NCBI GenBank assembly: GCA_000828835.1
Contig: AP014633.1
Span: forward strand, 4,650,001-4,714,000
Direction: 5' to 3'
Source of the DNA: Thioploca ingrica
Lineage (GTDB): Bacteria > Pseudomonadota > Gammaproteobacteria > Beggiatoales > Beggiatoaceae
Length of the DNA stretch: 64,000 nt
Made by a program: the position numbers and the translations under genes. Numbering within the stretch: the stretch's first letter is position 1; each line of letters opens with the position of its first letter. Below, one piece after another: positions 1-7,128 of this stretch. The notes beneath the pieces are model-generated. The model was not told where the DNA came from. It did not search any database and worked only from the letters and a program-made list of their open reading frames with translations.

Positions 1-264
1 CCAGAAATTAGTCATTGGGAAGGTTTTGCCATCGGTAGAGAAGGTTGTATGTCTGTTCCCGACTATACCGGTAACGTCGTGCGTGCAGAGCAAATTGAAC
101 TGTCGGCACAAGATGAAACGGGAGCAATGCAACACTATAAAATGGAAGGTTATGAAGCACGAGCAGTTCAACATGAATTGGATCATCTCGATGGGATATT
201 GTTCATTGATCGGCTCATCAGCCGCCGACATGATTTGTTTCGTCGTAAGATCTATCAAAATTAG
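1..264 (+). CDS. def: peptide deformylase, C-terminal part (gene starts before the window)
   Basis: Removes the formyl group from the N-terminal methionine of new proteins, using a bound metal ion. The reading frame is open from base 1 and gives 87 residues. Two signature motifs are visible: EGCMSVP at residues 14-20 of the fragment (motif 2, whose Cys is a metal ligand; Met replaces the usual Leu) and HELDH at residues 58-62 (motif 3, two His ligands plus the catalytic Glu). The tail, DLFRRKIYQN, is a normal length for the family. The first half, including motif 1, is outside the window. Confidence 0.95.
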   Translation, partial: PEISHWEGFAIGREGCMSVPDYTGNVVRAEQIELSAQDETGAMQHYKMEGYEARAVQHELDHLDGILFIDRLISRRHDLFRRKIYQN

Positions 265-289
265 TCAACTCAATCTTAAGTCCTAGCCA

Positions 290-361
290 AGTAGGGTGTG
301 CACCGCACACCCACCATCACCAGAACTCACACTCCTCCTGGTGGGCATTGCCCACTTGGCT
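290..361. repeat. intergenic inverted-repeat element of the GTAGGGTG type
   Basis: Just after def, GGGTGTGC (294-301) pairs with GCACACCC (305-312) around a 3-base loop. A second GC-rich stretch follows with GGTGGGC and GCCCAC. The same GTAGGGTG / GCCCACC vocabulary recurs at 1859-1932, 3521, 61290-61315 and 62238, so this is a dispersed repeat. There is no T-run after the stem. It might stop transcription from def, but that is a guess. Confidence 0.55.
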
Positions 362-382
362 TTTTGAAATAACAAGCTATTT

Positions 383-1267
383 TCATAGTTCTTTAATATC
401 ATCAGGGGTTAATCCCGTTACTTGTTGAATCATTTCAACACCCAAGCTTTGTTGTTTCATATTTTTAGCTATCTGTAAAATGCCGGCTAATTTCCCTTCT
501 TCACGTCCTTCTTCACGGCCTTTTTGCAAACCTTCTTTTAAGCCTTCTTCCTTACCTTCCTCTCTGGCAGTGTCGACGACACCTTTCAATTCCCAATAGG
601 TTAATAAACTTTTTTGGTATTGTTCGAGTTGTTCGGGGGTTAAATTGGCTTCCTCTAACGTATCAAAGGCTTTTTGAAATAAAGGTTCGTTCAACATGCT
701 TGGAATGTGATCAAAATTATCTAAGTTTTTCAGGAAATATAGCCATTTATCAAAGTGTGTTTCTAATTCATGAGCTTGTTTGCTAAATAAGGGCATTTGG
801 ACAAATTTGAAATGCAGTTTGTCATAAAACAAATGCCCCTCTTGATCTCTCAAAGCCACTTCTCGCAACAGTTTTTGCTTTTCTTCGTGTTCATCATACT
901 TGAAATCCAAAATCGCAATATAATAAATCGGCGGGAGTTTGAAATCCCAGTCACCTTTTTTGGCTTGTTCACGCACTGGAAATGTGCTGTAAAATAATGC
1001 TCTATCTTTGAAAAAATGCAATTTAGCTTTTTGCATTTCCACAATGAAATCCTCGCCGGTAACACTTTGGCAATAAATATCAAAAATTGCTTTGCGTTCT
1101 AAAGGTAAATCGGGGAGATTTTCAGGATTTTTGAATTGCAAATATTGAATTTGATGATGTGGCGGTAATAATTGATTTAAAAAGTCCGTTAGCAAATCTT
1201 TATTGGCTTCTTCACCAAATAATTTCTTGAAACCAAAATCAGTATAAGGATTCAAATAGCGCGACAT
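383..1267 (-). CDS. Rpn family / PD-(D/E)XK nuclease-like transposase-associated protein
   Basis: A 294-residue protein of the PDDEXK_2 / Rpn group (recombination-promoting nuclease, formerly putative transposase). The N-terminus SRYLNPYTDFGFKKLFG is the usual family opening. The nuclease core follows, with KAIFDIYC (catalytic Asp, about residue 60) and IVEMQK (E-x-Q in place of E-x-K) near residue 77. The end is a charged tail of repeated EEGxxEGxxxG steps, also typical. I start at the ATG of MSRYLNP rather than ten codons upstream because GAGGA lies 11 bases before it. Proteins of this family are numerous in large sulfur-bacterial and cyanobacterial genomes. The true role is unsettled: DNA cleavage is shown for Escherichia coli Rpn proteins only. 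Confidence 0.85.
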   Translation of the reverse strand: MSRYLNPYTDFGFKKLFGEEANKDLLTDFLNQLLPPHHQIQYLQFKNPENLPDLPLERKAIFDIYCQSVTGEDFIVEMQKAKLHFFKDRALFYSTFPVREQAKKGDWDFKLPPIYYIAILDFKYDEHEEKQKLLREVALRDQEGHLFYDKLHFKFVQMPLFSKQAHELETHFDKWLYFLKNLDNFDHIPSMLNEPLFQKAFDTLEEANLTPEQLEQYQKSLLTYWELKGVVDTAREEGKEEGLKEGLQKGREEGREEGKLAGILQIAKNMKQQSLGVEMIQQVTGLTPDDIKEL

Positions 1268-1319
1268 AATAGGACAATTCCTCACATAAAAATTCAACTG
1301 ACTATAACAGATTTTGATG

Positions 1320-1581
1320 GCAGGGAAACAAGGTTTTGCTTAATGCTCAGAATGAAATACAACGAAGAAATATTCCTTTAGATTTGCTAAACTAGGTTCT
1401 AGCTAATCCACAACAAATTATCTTAGAAAGATATGGCAGAAAAGTCTATCAATCACAAGTTAATTTTGGTTATGGTAAACTTTTTTTGTTACGTGCCATC
1501 GTGATTGATAACCAGGATCCGGCTATTGTGGTAACTGTTTATAAAACAAGTAAAATTCACAAATATTGGAAATCATTATGA
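1320..1581 (+). pseudogene. DUF4258 family protein, broken by an in-frame stop
   Basis: Read in the frame of base 1321, this stretch gives a DUF4258-like sequence: NAQNEIQRRNIPLDLLN, then a TAG stop at 1393-1395, then VLANPQQIILERYGRKVYQ and a conserved ending VTVYKTSKIHKYWKSL before TGA at 1579-1581. In family members the stop position is usually a polar residue, so a single CAG-to-TAG change would explain it. No good start codon is visible upstream either. The TGA overlaps the ATG of the next gene (ATGA), the usual arrangement for DUF4258/DUF2283 pairs, thought to be toxin-antitoxin-like. I infer that the putative toxin half has been inactivated. Confidence 0.6.
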
Positions 1582-1778
1582 AAGTTACTTATGATTCAAA
1601 AGTCGATATACTTCGCATCTTGTTTAATAATAATCCGATTGTAGAAAGCGATGAAGAAAGAGAAGGAGTCATTTTTGACTATGATGAACAAGGAAAACTG
1701 GTCGGTATAGAATTACTCGATGCGTCTCAACAAATGGATAACCCTTATACGGTGGAAGTCAAATATGCAGCCGGGTAG
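1578..1778 (+). CDS. DUF2283 domain-containing protein (possible antitoxin)
   Basis: A 66-residue protein starting MKVTYDSKVDILRI and containing the DUF2283 hallmarks: an acidic middle (SDEEREG), VIFDYDEQGKLVGIELLDAS, and a short tail. DUF2283 proteins usually follow DUF4258 genes and are suspected antitoxins, but their function is not established. The start at 1578 overlaps the stop of the broken DUF4258 gene. The stop codon TAG lies in the 9-bp direct repeat (1770-1778) that flanks a small inverted-repeat element, so the insertion sits exactly at the end of this gene. Confidence 0.8.
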   Translation: MKVTYDSKVDILRILFNNNPIVESDEEREGVIFDYDEQGKLVGIELLDASQQMDNPYTVEVKYAAG

Positions 1779-1853
1779 GGTCAATGCCATTAAGTTAAGA
1801 CTTTTTACTTCCCCCTTTGCCAAAGGGGGGAATTCTTAACTTAATGGCATTGA
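1779..1853. mobile_element. 75-bp MITE-like inverted-repeat element, copy A
   Basis: TCAATGCCATTAAGTTAAG at 1781-1799 is repeated exactly, inverted, at 1835-1853. Between them lies a second palindrome (TTCCCCCTTTG / CAAAGGGGGGAA). The direct repeat GCCGGGTAG flanks it at 1770-1778 and 1854-1862, as expected of a target-site duplication. It has no coding capacity. Related copies are at 2711, 46222 and 62490. Confidence 0.75.
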
Positions 1854-1858
1854 GCCGG

Positions 1859-1932
1859 GTAGAGTGGGCAACGTCTTGTTGTTGCCCACCATTCATGAGC
1901 TATCTGGTGGGCTTCGCTTTTGCCCACCCTAC
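1859..1932. repeat. GTAGnGTGGGC inverted repeat
   Basis: GTGGGCAAC (1864-1872) pairs with GTTGCCCAC (1881-1889). The stretch as a whole opens with GTAGAGTGGGCAA and closes with TTGCCCACCCTAC, so it is a nested palindrome. It is the same family as the repeat after def. Next to it, 1963-1990 holds a GTTCCCAC...GTGAGAA hairpin related to the one at 2570-2676. Confidence 0.55.
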
Positions 1933-1997
1933 ACGACTACACGACTTAAGCTATTTTTTTATTGTTCCCACACGCTGGCGTGAGAATCCAGTAAGAT

Positions 1998-2243
1998 TCA
2001 TGCTGCCTGTGTTTGAATCTTAGAGAATAGCATACTTTCAATGCTTAAATGATAATCTAATTCCGGCCACTCGATTCCGGTTCCTTGGCAGATAAATTGA
2101 TAGTGAGATAATTGCCTTAACGAGGCTTCTTGTAATTCCTTATACCAAGACATTGGGGTTAATATTATTCTTCCATCTTCCAATTCAACCTGAAGATAAC
2201 GATCATCAAAATGAACTGATTTACCGGTGACTAAAGTATTCAT
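1998..2243 (-). CDS. DUF2442 domain-containing protein
   Basis: An 81-residue DUF2442 protein: it opens MNTLVTGKSVHFDDRYLQV, with the typical DGRIILTPMSWYKEL segment (about residues 27-42) and the ending GTGIEWPELDYHLSIESML. DUF2442 proteins are small and usually sit next to DUF4160 genes, as here. The pair behaves like a toxin-antitoxin module in gene arrangement, but a biochemical role is not established. I use the ATG at 2243, preceded by GAGAGGAAATGGG, rather than ATGs further upstream. The gene overlaps the end of the DUF4160 gene by 23 bases. Confidence 0.82.
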   Translation of the reverse strand: MNTLVTGKSVHFDDRYLQVELEDGRIILTPMSWYKELQEASLRQLSHYQFICQGTGIEWPELDYHLSIESMLFSKIQTQAA

Positions 2244-2454
2244 CCCATTTCCTCTCAAATTCATTTTTGTGTAATTCAATGATAGAAATAACTTGATTTA
2301 TTTCTTTTGGTTTCATGTAGTTATTGATCACACGAAGCGTTGCTAACTCAATTTTGGCAAAATTACCCCCTTTCATGACATGAATGTGCTTTGGTTCATG
2401 TTCATTGGCATAAAAGAAAAACTTAAATCCTTCTTGAATCAGTAGTGTTGGCAT
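2221..2454 (-). CDS. DUF4160 domain-containing protein
   Basis: A 77-residue protein with the DUF4160 pattern: PTLLIQEGFKFFFYANEHEPKHIHV (residues 2-26), with the conserved E-P-x-H-x-H element, then KIELATLRVI and a helical tail ending EFERKWDEYF. It is the upstream member of a two-gene unit with DUF2442. Both are transcribed on the minus strand and translationally coupled by overlap. DUF4160 is suspected to be the toxin half of such pairs (inference from arrangement in many genomes). Confidence 0.82.
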   Translation of the reverse strand: MPTLLIQEGFKFFFYANEHEPKHIHVMKGGNFAKIELATLRVINNYMKPKEINQVISIIELHKNEFERKWDEYFSHR

Positions 2455-2933
2455 ATTAAATTATTATGAATTTTACAATTTAATGCTTGAGTTAAGCAAG
2501 CCGGTAGAATTTGCTTCGCTCTTTCCACACTAGGCTTCATGACCTCAACTTAAGGAATTTTCCCTTTTTCTCGTTCCCACGCGCCCGCGCGGTAATGCCG
2601 TAGCGACGCGCTAGTGTCGGCAAAGAGAGAAGGGTGGGAGGAGCGAAATGGATGACATGGTCGCGTGGGGAACGAGAGGAAAGTAGGCAATGCCTACTCT
2701 ACTGGCTGGTTGCCACTAAGTTAAGCCGTTTCCCCCCCTCCTTACCAAGGAGGGGGTTGGGGGGTGGTTATTAATCGAAGGAGATAAACTTTTTTACCAC
2801 CCCCAGCCCCTCCTTGACAAGGAGGGGAGGAAGAAAAGAAAACACGAAGTCGGCAACGGATTGCCGACCTACGTTAGCGTCCTTACGACATTCCCACGCA
2901 GGCGCATGGGAACGAGAAGAACGAGAGAATTAT
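2455..2933. repeat. gene-free stretch filled with dispersed repeats
   Basis: No coding sequence is supported here. CTCGTTCCCACGCG (2570-2583) pairs over about 80 bases with CGCGTGGGGAACGAG (2662-2676). A second version, ATTCCCACGCAGGCGCATGGGAA, lies near 2890-2912. The 20-bp palindrome GTCGGCAACGGATTGCCGAC is at 2849-2868. Between these is copy C of the MITE-like family (2711-2832). The region is a patchwork of repeats between the DUF4160 gene and the pilin gene. Confidence 0.6.
2711..2832. mobile_element. MITE-like element, copy C (right end lost)
   Basis: TGCCACTAAGTTAAG at 2711-2725 matches the terminal repeat of copies A, B and D with one change. The interior, with CCCTCCTTACCAAGGAGGG, GGGGTGGTTATTAATCG and TTTTTTACCACCCCC, matches the reverse complement of copy B at 46222-46376 base for base over long stretches. 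The matching right-hand terminal repeat is missing, so this copy looks truncated. Confidence 0.6.
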
Positions 2934-3386
2934 TTAAGTCTTACAATTCTTTGGAAGATATTTGTTGTCAATTGTAGTACATCCGCTCTCAGCAGCTTTA
3001 CAACCCCATACTTTTTGGGTCGGGTCTGTTGTGCTCGGAATATATTTCCAACCTATGCTATCTTTGCCTGTATCAAATCCCAGTACAGTAAAACATACTT
3101 GTGGTGGGCCCACTTTATCGCCTGTATAGGTTCCTGTGACATAAGTCCCCTTCCAAACTACACCACCAGCCTTTAACTCATCAAAAGTTGGATACTCACC
3201 TTTATCAGAATAAGCATTCATGATTTCAGTCTTAAACCCATCATACAGCGTATTCGCTTCCGACACCTTCGACTTCTTGATGTAGTCTTGGTAAGCCGGA
3301 ATAGCCACTGCCGCCAAAATACCGATAATCGCCACCACGATCATCAACTCGATAAGGGTAAAACCCTCTTGTTTGTATTTAAACAT
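2934..3386 (-). CDS. pilA: type IV pilin (PilA-like major pilin)
   Basis: Structural subunit of type IV pili, giving adhesion or gliding/twitching motility. The 150-residue product opens with a short leader, MFKYKQEG, followed by FTLIELMIVVAIIGILAAVA: the prepilin peptidase cuts after Gly8 and methylates Phe, and Glu5 of the mature protein is present. The hydrophobic helix continues to AIPAYQDYIKKSK. The C-terminal disulfide-loop region has Cys residues at CFTVLG, WGCKAAESGC and PKNC. Two Cys in the tail can form the D-loop. The gene stands alone with its own upstream region, which contains a probable sigma-54 promoter. Confidence 0.93.
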   Translation of the reverse strand: MFKYKQEGFTLIELMIVVAIIGILAAVAIPAYQDYIKKSKVSEANTLYDGFKTEIMNAYSDKGEYPTFDELKAGGVVWKGTYVTGTYTGDKVGPPQVCFTVLGFDTGKDSIGWKYIPSTTDPTQKVWGCKAAESGCTTIDNKYLPKNCKT

Positions 3387-3455
3387 AATATATCACCTAA
3401 TATTGTTGTTAAATGTTCTATCCTAATAATTAGGATATTGACACCTAGAATTAGC

Positions 3456-3471
3456 ATCAAGTTTCGTGCCA
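3456..3471 (-). promoter_or_regulatory. probable sigma-54 (RpoN) promoter of the pilin gene
   Basis: On the minus strand the sequence reads TGGCAC-GAAAC-TTGAT, which fits the -24/-12 consensus TGGCAC-N5-TTGCA apart from A for C in the -12 GC. It is about 70 bases upstream of the pilin ATG, a normal distance. PilA genes in many gammaproteobacteria use RpoN with PilR. Part of this box is shared with the 62.2-kb repeat copy. Confidence 0.5.
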
Positions 3472-3672
3472 AAAATCAAGTTATTGTTTATTAAGTATTT
3501 ATTAAAATAACCTTACCAAAGTAGGGTGTGCAAAATGAACAGTTTTGTCAATTTTTTTCGATAAAAAAATTTTAATTTTCAAATAATTAAGTGAAAAAAC
3601 TGTCTAAAATCAACACGTGTTCATTTTCAACACTTTTTTGATGAAAAATTATTTATTTTCAACTAATTAAGT
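3456..3672. repeat. about 220-bp dispersed repeat, copy 1 (upstream of the pilin gene)
   Basis: The stretch from the pilin promoter box to 3672 is repeated at 62174-62400, in the same orientation, with about 80 per cent or better identity by eye. A shared core GTAGGGTGTGCAAAATGAAC is exact. AAAATGAACA (3533-3542) is the inverted partner of TGTTCATTTT (3617-3626), and TTTTCAAnTAATTAAGT occurs twice within the copy. The pilin gene is downstream on the minus strand, so this is its upstream region. Confidence 0.75.
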
Positions 3673-3732
3673 AAAAAAACTGTTTCAACAATTTTTCTTT
3701 ACCACGCGCTAATCGTATGAATTAATGGCATT

Positions 3733-4692
3733 TTATTTATGATTAAAAAGTGATTCAAATTCCTGGAGTGAGTTAACTAATACCGCTTGTTCTAATAATT
3801 GGGACAACTGGTCACGATCTTTAACTTGTTGAAGTTGTTCAATTAATTGTTTCGGTAGTTGAGTAAAACGGACTTGCAACACTTTCACGACGGCTTCCTG
3901 AGCTTGTTGTAATAAACCTTGCTCCAAGCCTTTTTGGATGCCATGCCGCTCGATACTGGTTACATATCTCATTTGCTTTGCCTTTTCATAGTGGTGAATA
4001 AATTGGTCAAATTCCAGGGTTAACTCTTCCGGTAACACCAACACCCAATCGAGAAATCGAAATAATTCCAAAATCTCTGGTGGAGTATAATGAGATTCGA
4101 CAAGGGATTGATAGAGTTGGATTTTCCCTTTCAAGCGTTGTTGAGGATGTTGCTGCGTTTCTAAACCCTTTAAATGCACTTGCACTACATGGGAAAAGGG
4201 GTTGTGACTGAGTTTTAATTGGGCCCATTGTTCTTGATAGTCAAGCAATTTAATGATGGGAAATTGAAAGGTGAGTCGACAACCAAACTGGTCATAGTGA
4301 TAACTTTGCGGTCGCCAAGCCGCTTTCTTATCGCCCAAAATAGCTAAACTCATTACTTGCGCACCATAACGGTCGTATAAGCGGTAGTGATAAATGAACA
4401 TCCGTTGAGCAAAATTGGCTTCCACTTGTCCCTGGACTTCAAGGTGAATATATAAGAGGATTTCTTCCTGGTTGCTGAGCCACACTTTGACTAATTTATC
4501 TACCCGTCGGGACTGGGTGACGGCTTCGCGGACGACTTTTTGCAGTTCCTTATCCAAGAATTCATATCCACGGCTCCAGTCAATGGCGGCGTGCAGGTGT
4601 GGAACAAAGAATTGGAGGAAGGCTTTAAAATAAAGTTCAATCATGTCTTTCCACGGACTATCAAATTCGAGGTGTTTCGATTTTTTGGGCAT
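3733..4692 (-). CDS. Rpn-like / PD-(D/E)XK nuclease family protein
   Basis: A 319-residue protein of the large group annotated as cytosolic or transposase-like proteins with a PD-(D/E)XK fold. It opens with EFDSPWKDMIELYFKAFLQFF, typical of the group. The core shows RRVDKLVKVW (Asp, about residue 84) and ILLYIHLEVQGQ (E-x-Q, about residue 105), the same E-x-Q variant as in the gene at 383-1267. The C-terminal third is helical and Gln-rich (QKGLEQGLLQQAQEAVVKVLQVRF). DNA cleavage is possible, but the E-x-Q form may be altered. The gene stands alone. Confidence 0.78.
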   Translation of the reverse strand: MPKKSKHLEFDSPWKDMIELYFKAFLQFFVPHLHAAIDWSRGYEFLDKELQKVVREAVTQSRRVDKLVKVWLSNQEEILLYIHLEVQGQVEANFAQRMFIYHYRLYDRYGAQVMSLAILGDKKAAWRPQSYHYDQFGCRLTFQFPIIKLLDYQEQWAQLKLSHNPFSHVVQVHLKGLETQQHPQQRLKGKIQLYQSLVESHYTPPEILELFRFLDWVLVLPEELTLEFDQFIHHYEKAKQMRYVTSIERHGIQKGLEQGLLQQAQEAVVKVLQVRFTQLPKQLIEQLQQVKDRDQLSQLLEQAVLVNSLQEFESLFNHK

Positions 4693-4857
4693 GGGGTTTA
4701 ACCAGTTGAATGATTATTGAAATTATTATAATTCCAAACCCGCTGGTTGGCGAGAGTCGTTCTAAATCCTCCCTTACCCCCCTTTTTCAAAGGGGGGAAC
4801 TGATCGGTAAATGTCAGTTTTGTTAATCATAAAAAACTCTGTATAACAAGAGTTTAC
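4693..4857. repeat. intergenic G/C-run palindrome
   Basis: TTACCCCCCTTTTTC-AAAGGGGGGAA around 4776-4801 forms a hairpin and resembles the interior palindrome of MITE copy A (1809-1832). The TGCCATTAAGTTAAG ends are not present, so it is at most a partial relative. Nothing else is recognised. Confidence 0.35.
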
Positions 4858-5589
4858 TTAGCGTAAACTGGCCAATAACATATTCGCTTGGGAAATGCAC
4901 CCTCTTCCTACCATCCAAACTACTTTATGCGAATTAGTTGGCAAACTATCGGGCACTTTATAGAGCACCAACCGTTTAAAAGTAAAAGCACCTTGTCGCG
5001 TTTTCACTTCAACATTGTAAGTTTCACCATCGATAATCGGCAAACTTTCTGGCCATTTCAAAGTTGTCTGATAAGCTGGCCAAACGGCTTTGGCTTCTTT
5101 GCCCGTCGGTCTATGTTTAATCAGTACCGTAGCGGCACTGTCACTTTGACTTTGTGGTCGCCATAACACTACCTTGGTTGAAGGTGCAATGCAAAAGAAG
5201 CGTTGTTGAGTGGATTGATTTGCCACATCTACCCACCAAATATCGTCAGGATTCTTAGTTGGTCCTCGAGTTACTCGCTCTTCTTGGAGAGTTTTAATTT
5301 CATTTAATGCCTTGGCAAAATTAGGAATAAAATCAGGATCGTTTAACGTGAGTTCAGTGGGATTTGCCAATTGACCCTGATAAGGTCCGGTTATGGTTTG
5401 GACATGACCATCGGCAAAGACCGCAGTAAACTCCGCTTGTTCGGCTAAACGAATATCCATTTTACTATCCAGTAATTGTCCTGGGTAAAAAGAATCCGTT
5501 CGCTGCGCATGAATAACGACAGCATCTGCAGCCTGTACGACTTCGATCAGAGTAATAACGCTAATAATGAAGAGAAACAATCTAAACAT
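4858..5589 (-). CDS. secreted protein of unknown function with a FecR-like N-terminal segment
   Basis: A 243-residue product with a clear signal peptide (MFRLFLFIISVITLIEVVQA, cleavage near residue 20). The next 60 residues, PGQLLDSKMDIRLAEQAEFTAVFADGHVQTITGPYQG, look like the FecR-type sheet pattern, in which a stretch about laying out or controlling a function is followed by an ADG-x-T-GP turn. The rest is not recognised; it has two Cys (FFCIAP, GRGCIS) and a middle beta-rich part. GAGGAG lies 8 bases before the ATG. It is divergent from the ATPase pair at 5923, with a 333-base gap. It probably acts in the periplasm or on the surface; no specific role can be named. Confidence 0.7.
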   Translation of the reverse strand: MFRLFLFIISVITLIEVVQAADAVVIHAQRTDSFYPGQLLDSKMDIRLAEQAEFTAVFADGHVQTITGPYQGQLANPTELTLNDPDFIPNFAKALNEIKTLQEERVTRGPTKNPDDIWWVDVANQSTQQRFFCIAPSTKVVLWRPQSQSDSAATVLIKHRPTGKEAKAVWPAYQTTLKWPESLPIIDGETYNVEVKTRQGAFTFKRLVLYKVPDSLPTNSHKVVWMVGRGCISQANMLLASLR

Positions 5590-5922
5590 GGCCTAACTCC
5601 TCGCTAAATAAGCCTAGCCCAAATTTTAGGTATTGAGAAAAATTACCCAACCCATTAAAATTATAGGTATTTTTTGACTAGCCGAAACTGACTAGACATG
5701 GGATAATAACTCAATGAAAAAAGACTATCAAAGAATAAGTTGTCCATTCTTTTAGGTTAAGTTTAGCAAAAGATAGCCCATCTTGAGAGATTTTTTTGTT
5801 AGCCTATGGTTTTTTAGTAAAAATTTTCTCTAAATATGATCGGGTAAGGCAATTACCCACTTCAAAGATCATCGAAGCCAACCTTTTTTAGTAACAAAGC
5901 TTTGCTGTGGTTATCTCCAACG
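5590..5922. other. divergent intergenic region, nothing recognised
   Basis: AT-rich spacer between the secreted-protein gene (minus) and the ATPase pair (plus). It should hold promoters for both. Runs of T such as TTTTTTTGTTAG (about 5791) and GGTTTTTTAGTAAAAATTTT (about 5808) are visible, but no convincing -35/-10 or operator could be fixed by eye. Confidence 0.4.
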
Positions 5923-7092
5923 ATGAATTCTCTATCTAAAGATCAAAGTCACTATTCATTTATGCCTTCATTTGCAGAACTGCTAATAAGTTATATGAAA
6001 CGTTGCGGCATAAGTAATGCTGAATTAGCTAAGAAAATCAAGGTACGTCGTGATGTTTTACTAGAATGGTTAACCGATGAATTCAGTTTACCATTGGAAC
6101 GCGATGAAGTATTGCGATGTGCTTACCATCTAAACCTGACAACCGCTGAGTGTGAGAACTTATTATTAGCGGCGGGATTGGTAGAAGACGATAATGAACC
6201 AGAACCAGTGAAGCTAATTCAGTCAAATTTACCTATTTCTTTAAACACTTGGCATAGTAGTCCCTTTGTTATTGGGCCACCGATTACTGAACCCCATCAA
6301 TTTTTTGGGCGAGAATATATCCTGAAACGGATTTTTGATGTGTGGAAATATACGCCACTACAACATATTGCGATTGTTGGTTTAAAACGTAGTGGTAAAA
6401 CCTCTTTACTCCATTATCTCCGCCGTATTATTGATACCCCAGCAGAACAATTACGTCCTAAACAACGGAATAATTGGCTTAGCCCTGGTTATCAGTGGAT
6501 CTTTGTCGATTTTCAAGATCCCCGGATGGGTTATCAGGAAAGTTTATTGCGGCATATTTTAATTGAATTAGATATGCCCGTCCCGGAACCCTGTGATTTA
6601 GTTAGCTTTATGGAAATCATCGATAATTACTTGGAAATTCCAACCTTGATTTTATTGGATGAAATTAGTGCGGGTTTAGCTTCGCCCGATTTAGATGAGC
6701 AATTTTGGTGGGGGATGCGCTCATTGGGAAGTCATCATGCCGGTGGCAAAATTGGATTTTTACTCACGGCTCATCAAGCGCCAGAAGAAATGATTTTAGA
6801 TGATAATAAACCTTCACCTTTTTTCAACATCTTTGGTCATGTCCTGTATTTAGGTCCGTTAACCGAACCAGAAACACTTAGCCTCATCGCGAGTTCCCCC
6901 ATTCCCTTTGCACCAGCCGATATTGACTGGATTATGCACCAAAGTGGTCAATGGCCCGCATTATTACAAATTCTGTGTCATGCGCGTCTCACGGCTTTGG
7001 AAGAAGGCAAAACTGACGAAACTTGGAAAACAGAAGCGTTACGACGGATGAATCCTTATCGCTATTTACTGGAAAAAAATCAGGATGAATAG
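5923..7092 (+). CDS. helix-turn-helix / AAA-type ATPase (STAND-like), soluble
   Basis: A 389-residue protein with two parts. Residues about 16-85 look like an XRE-type helix-turn-helix (SFAELLISYMKRCGISNAEL, with KKIKVRRDVLLEWL as the recognition region). Residues about 120-385 form a P-loop ATPase. Its domain starts with GPPITEPHQFFGRE, the form of entry seen in Orc1/Cdc6-like and STAND ATPases. Walker A is GLKRSGKTSL (about 153-162), Walker B is TLILLDEIS (about 241-249), and FLLTAH is a possible sensor. The ATG at 5923 has no clear ribosome site; a TTG at 5902 is an alternative. The next gene, 36 bases on, carries a related ATPase domain behind a membrane region, so the two probably work together. 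The role is unknown. Confidence 0.75.
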   Translation: MNSLSKDQSHYSFMPSFAELLISYMKRCGISNAELAKKIKVRRDVLLEWLTDEFSLPLERDEVLRCAYHLNLTTAECENLLLAAGLVEDDNEPEPVKLIQSNLPISLNTWHSSPFVIGPPITEPHQFFGREYILKRIFDVWKYTPLQHIAIVGLKRSGKTSLLHYLRRIIDTPAEQLRPKQRNNWLSPGYQWIFVDFQDPRMGYQESLLRHILIELDMPVPEPCDLVSFMEIIDNYLEIPTLILLDEISAGLASPDLDEQFWWGMRSLGSHHAGGKIGFLLTAHQAPEEMILDDNKPSPFFNIFGHVLYLGPLTEPETLSLIASSPIPFAPADIDWIMHQSGQWPALLQILCHARLTALEEGKTDETWKTEALRRMNPYRYLLEKNQDE

Positions 7093-7128
7093 AAGAAAAC
7101 CGGCCATTCTCCACGGGTTACCATCACC

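Noticed and set aside
1817..2023. 68-residue plus-strand frame
   Set aside because: Made almost entirely from the palindromic GTGGGC repeat and the TTCCCAC hairpin.
2814..3176. 120-residue plus-strand frame over repeats and pilin gene
   Set aside because: Starts inside a MITE-like copy and runs antisense through the pilin gene; no protein-like features of its own.
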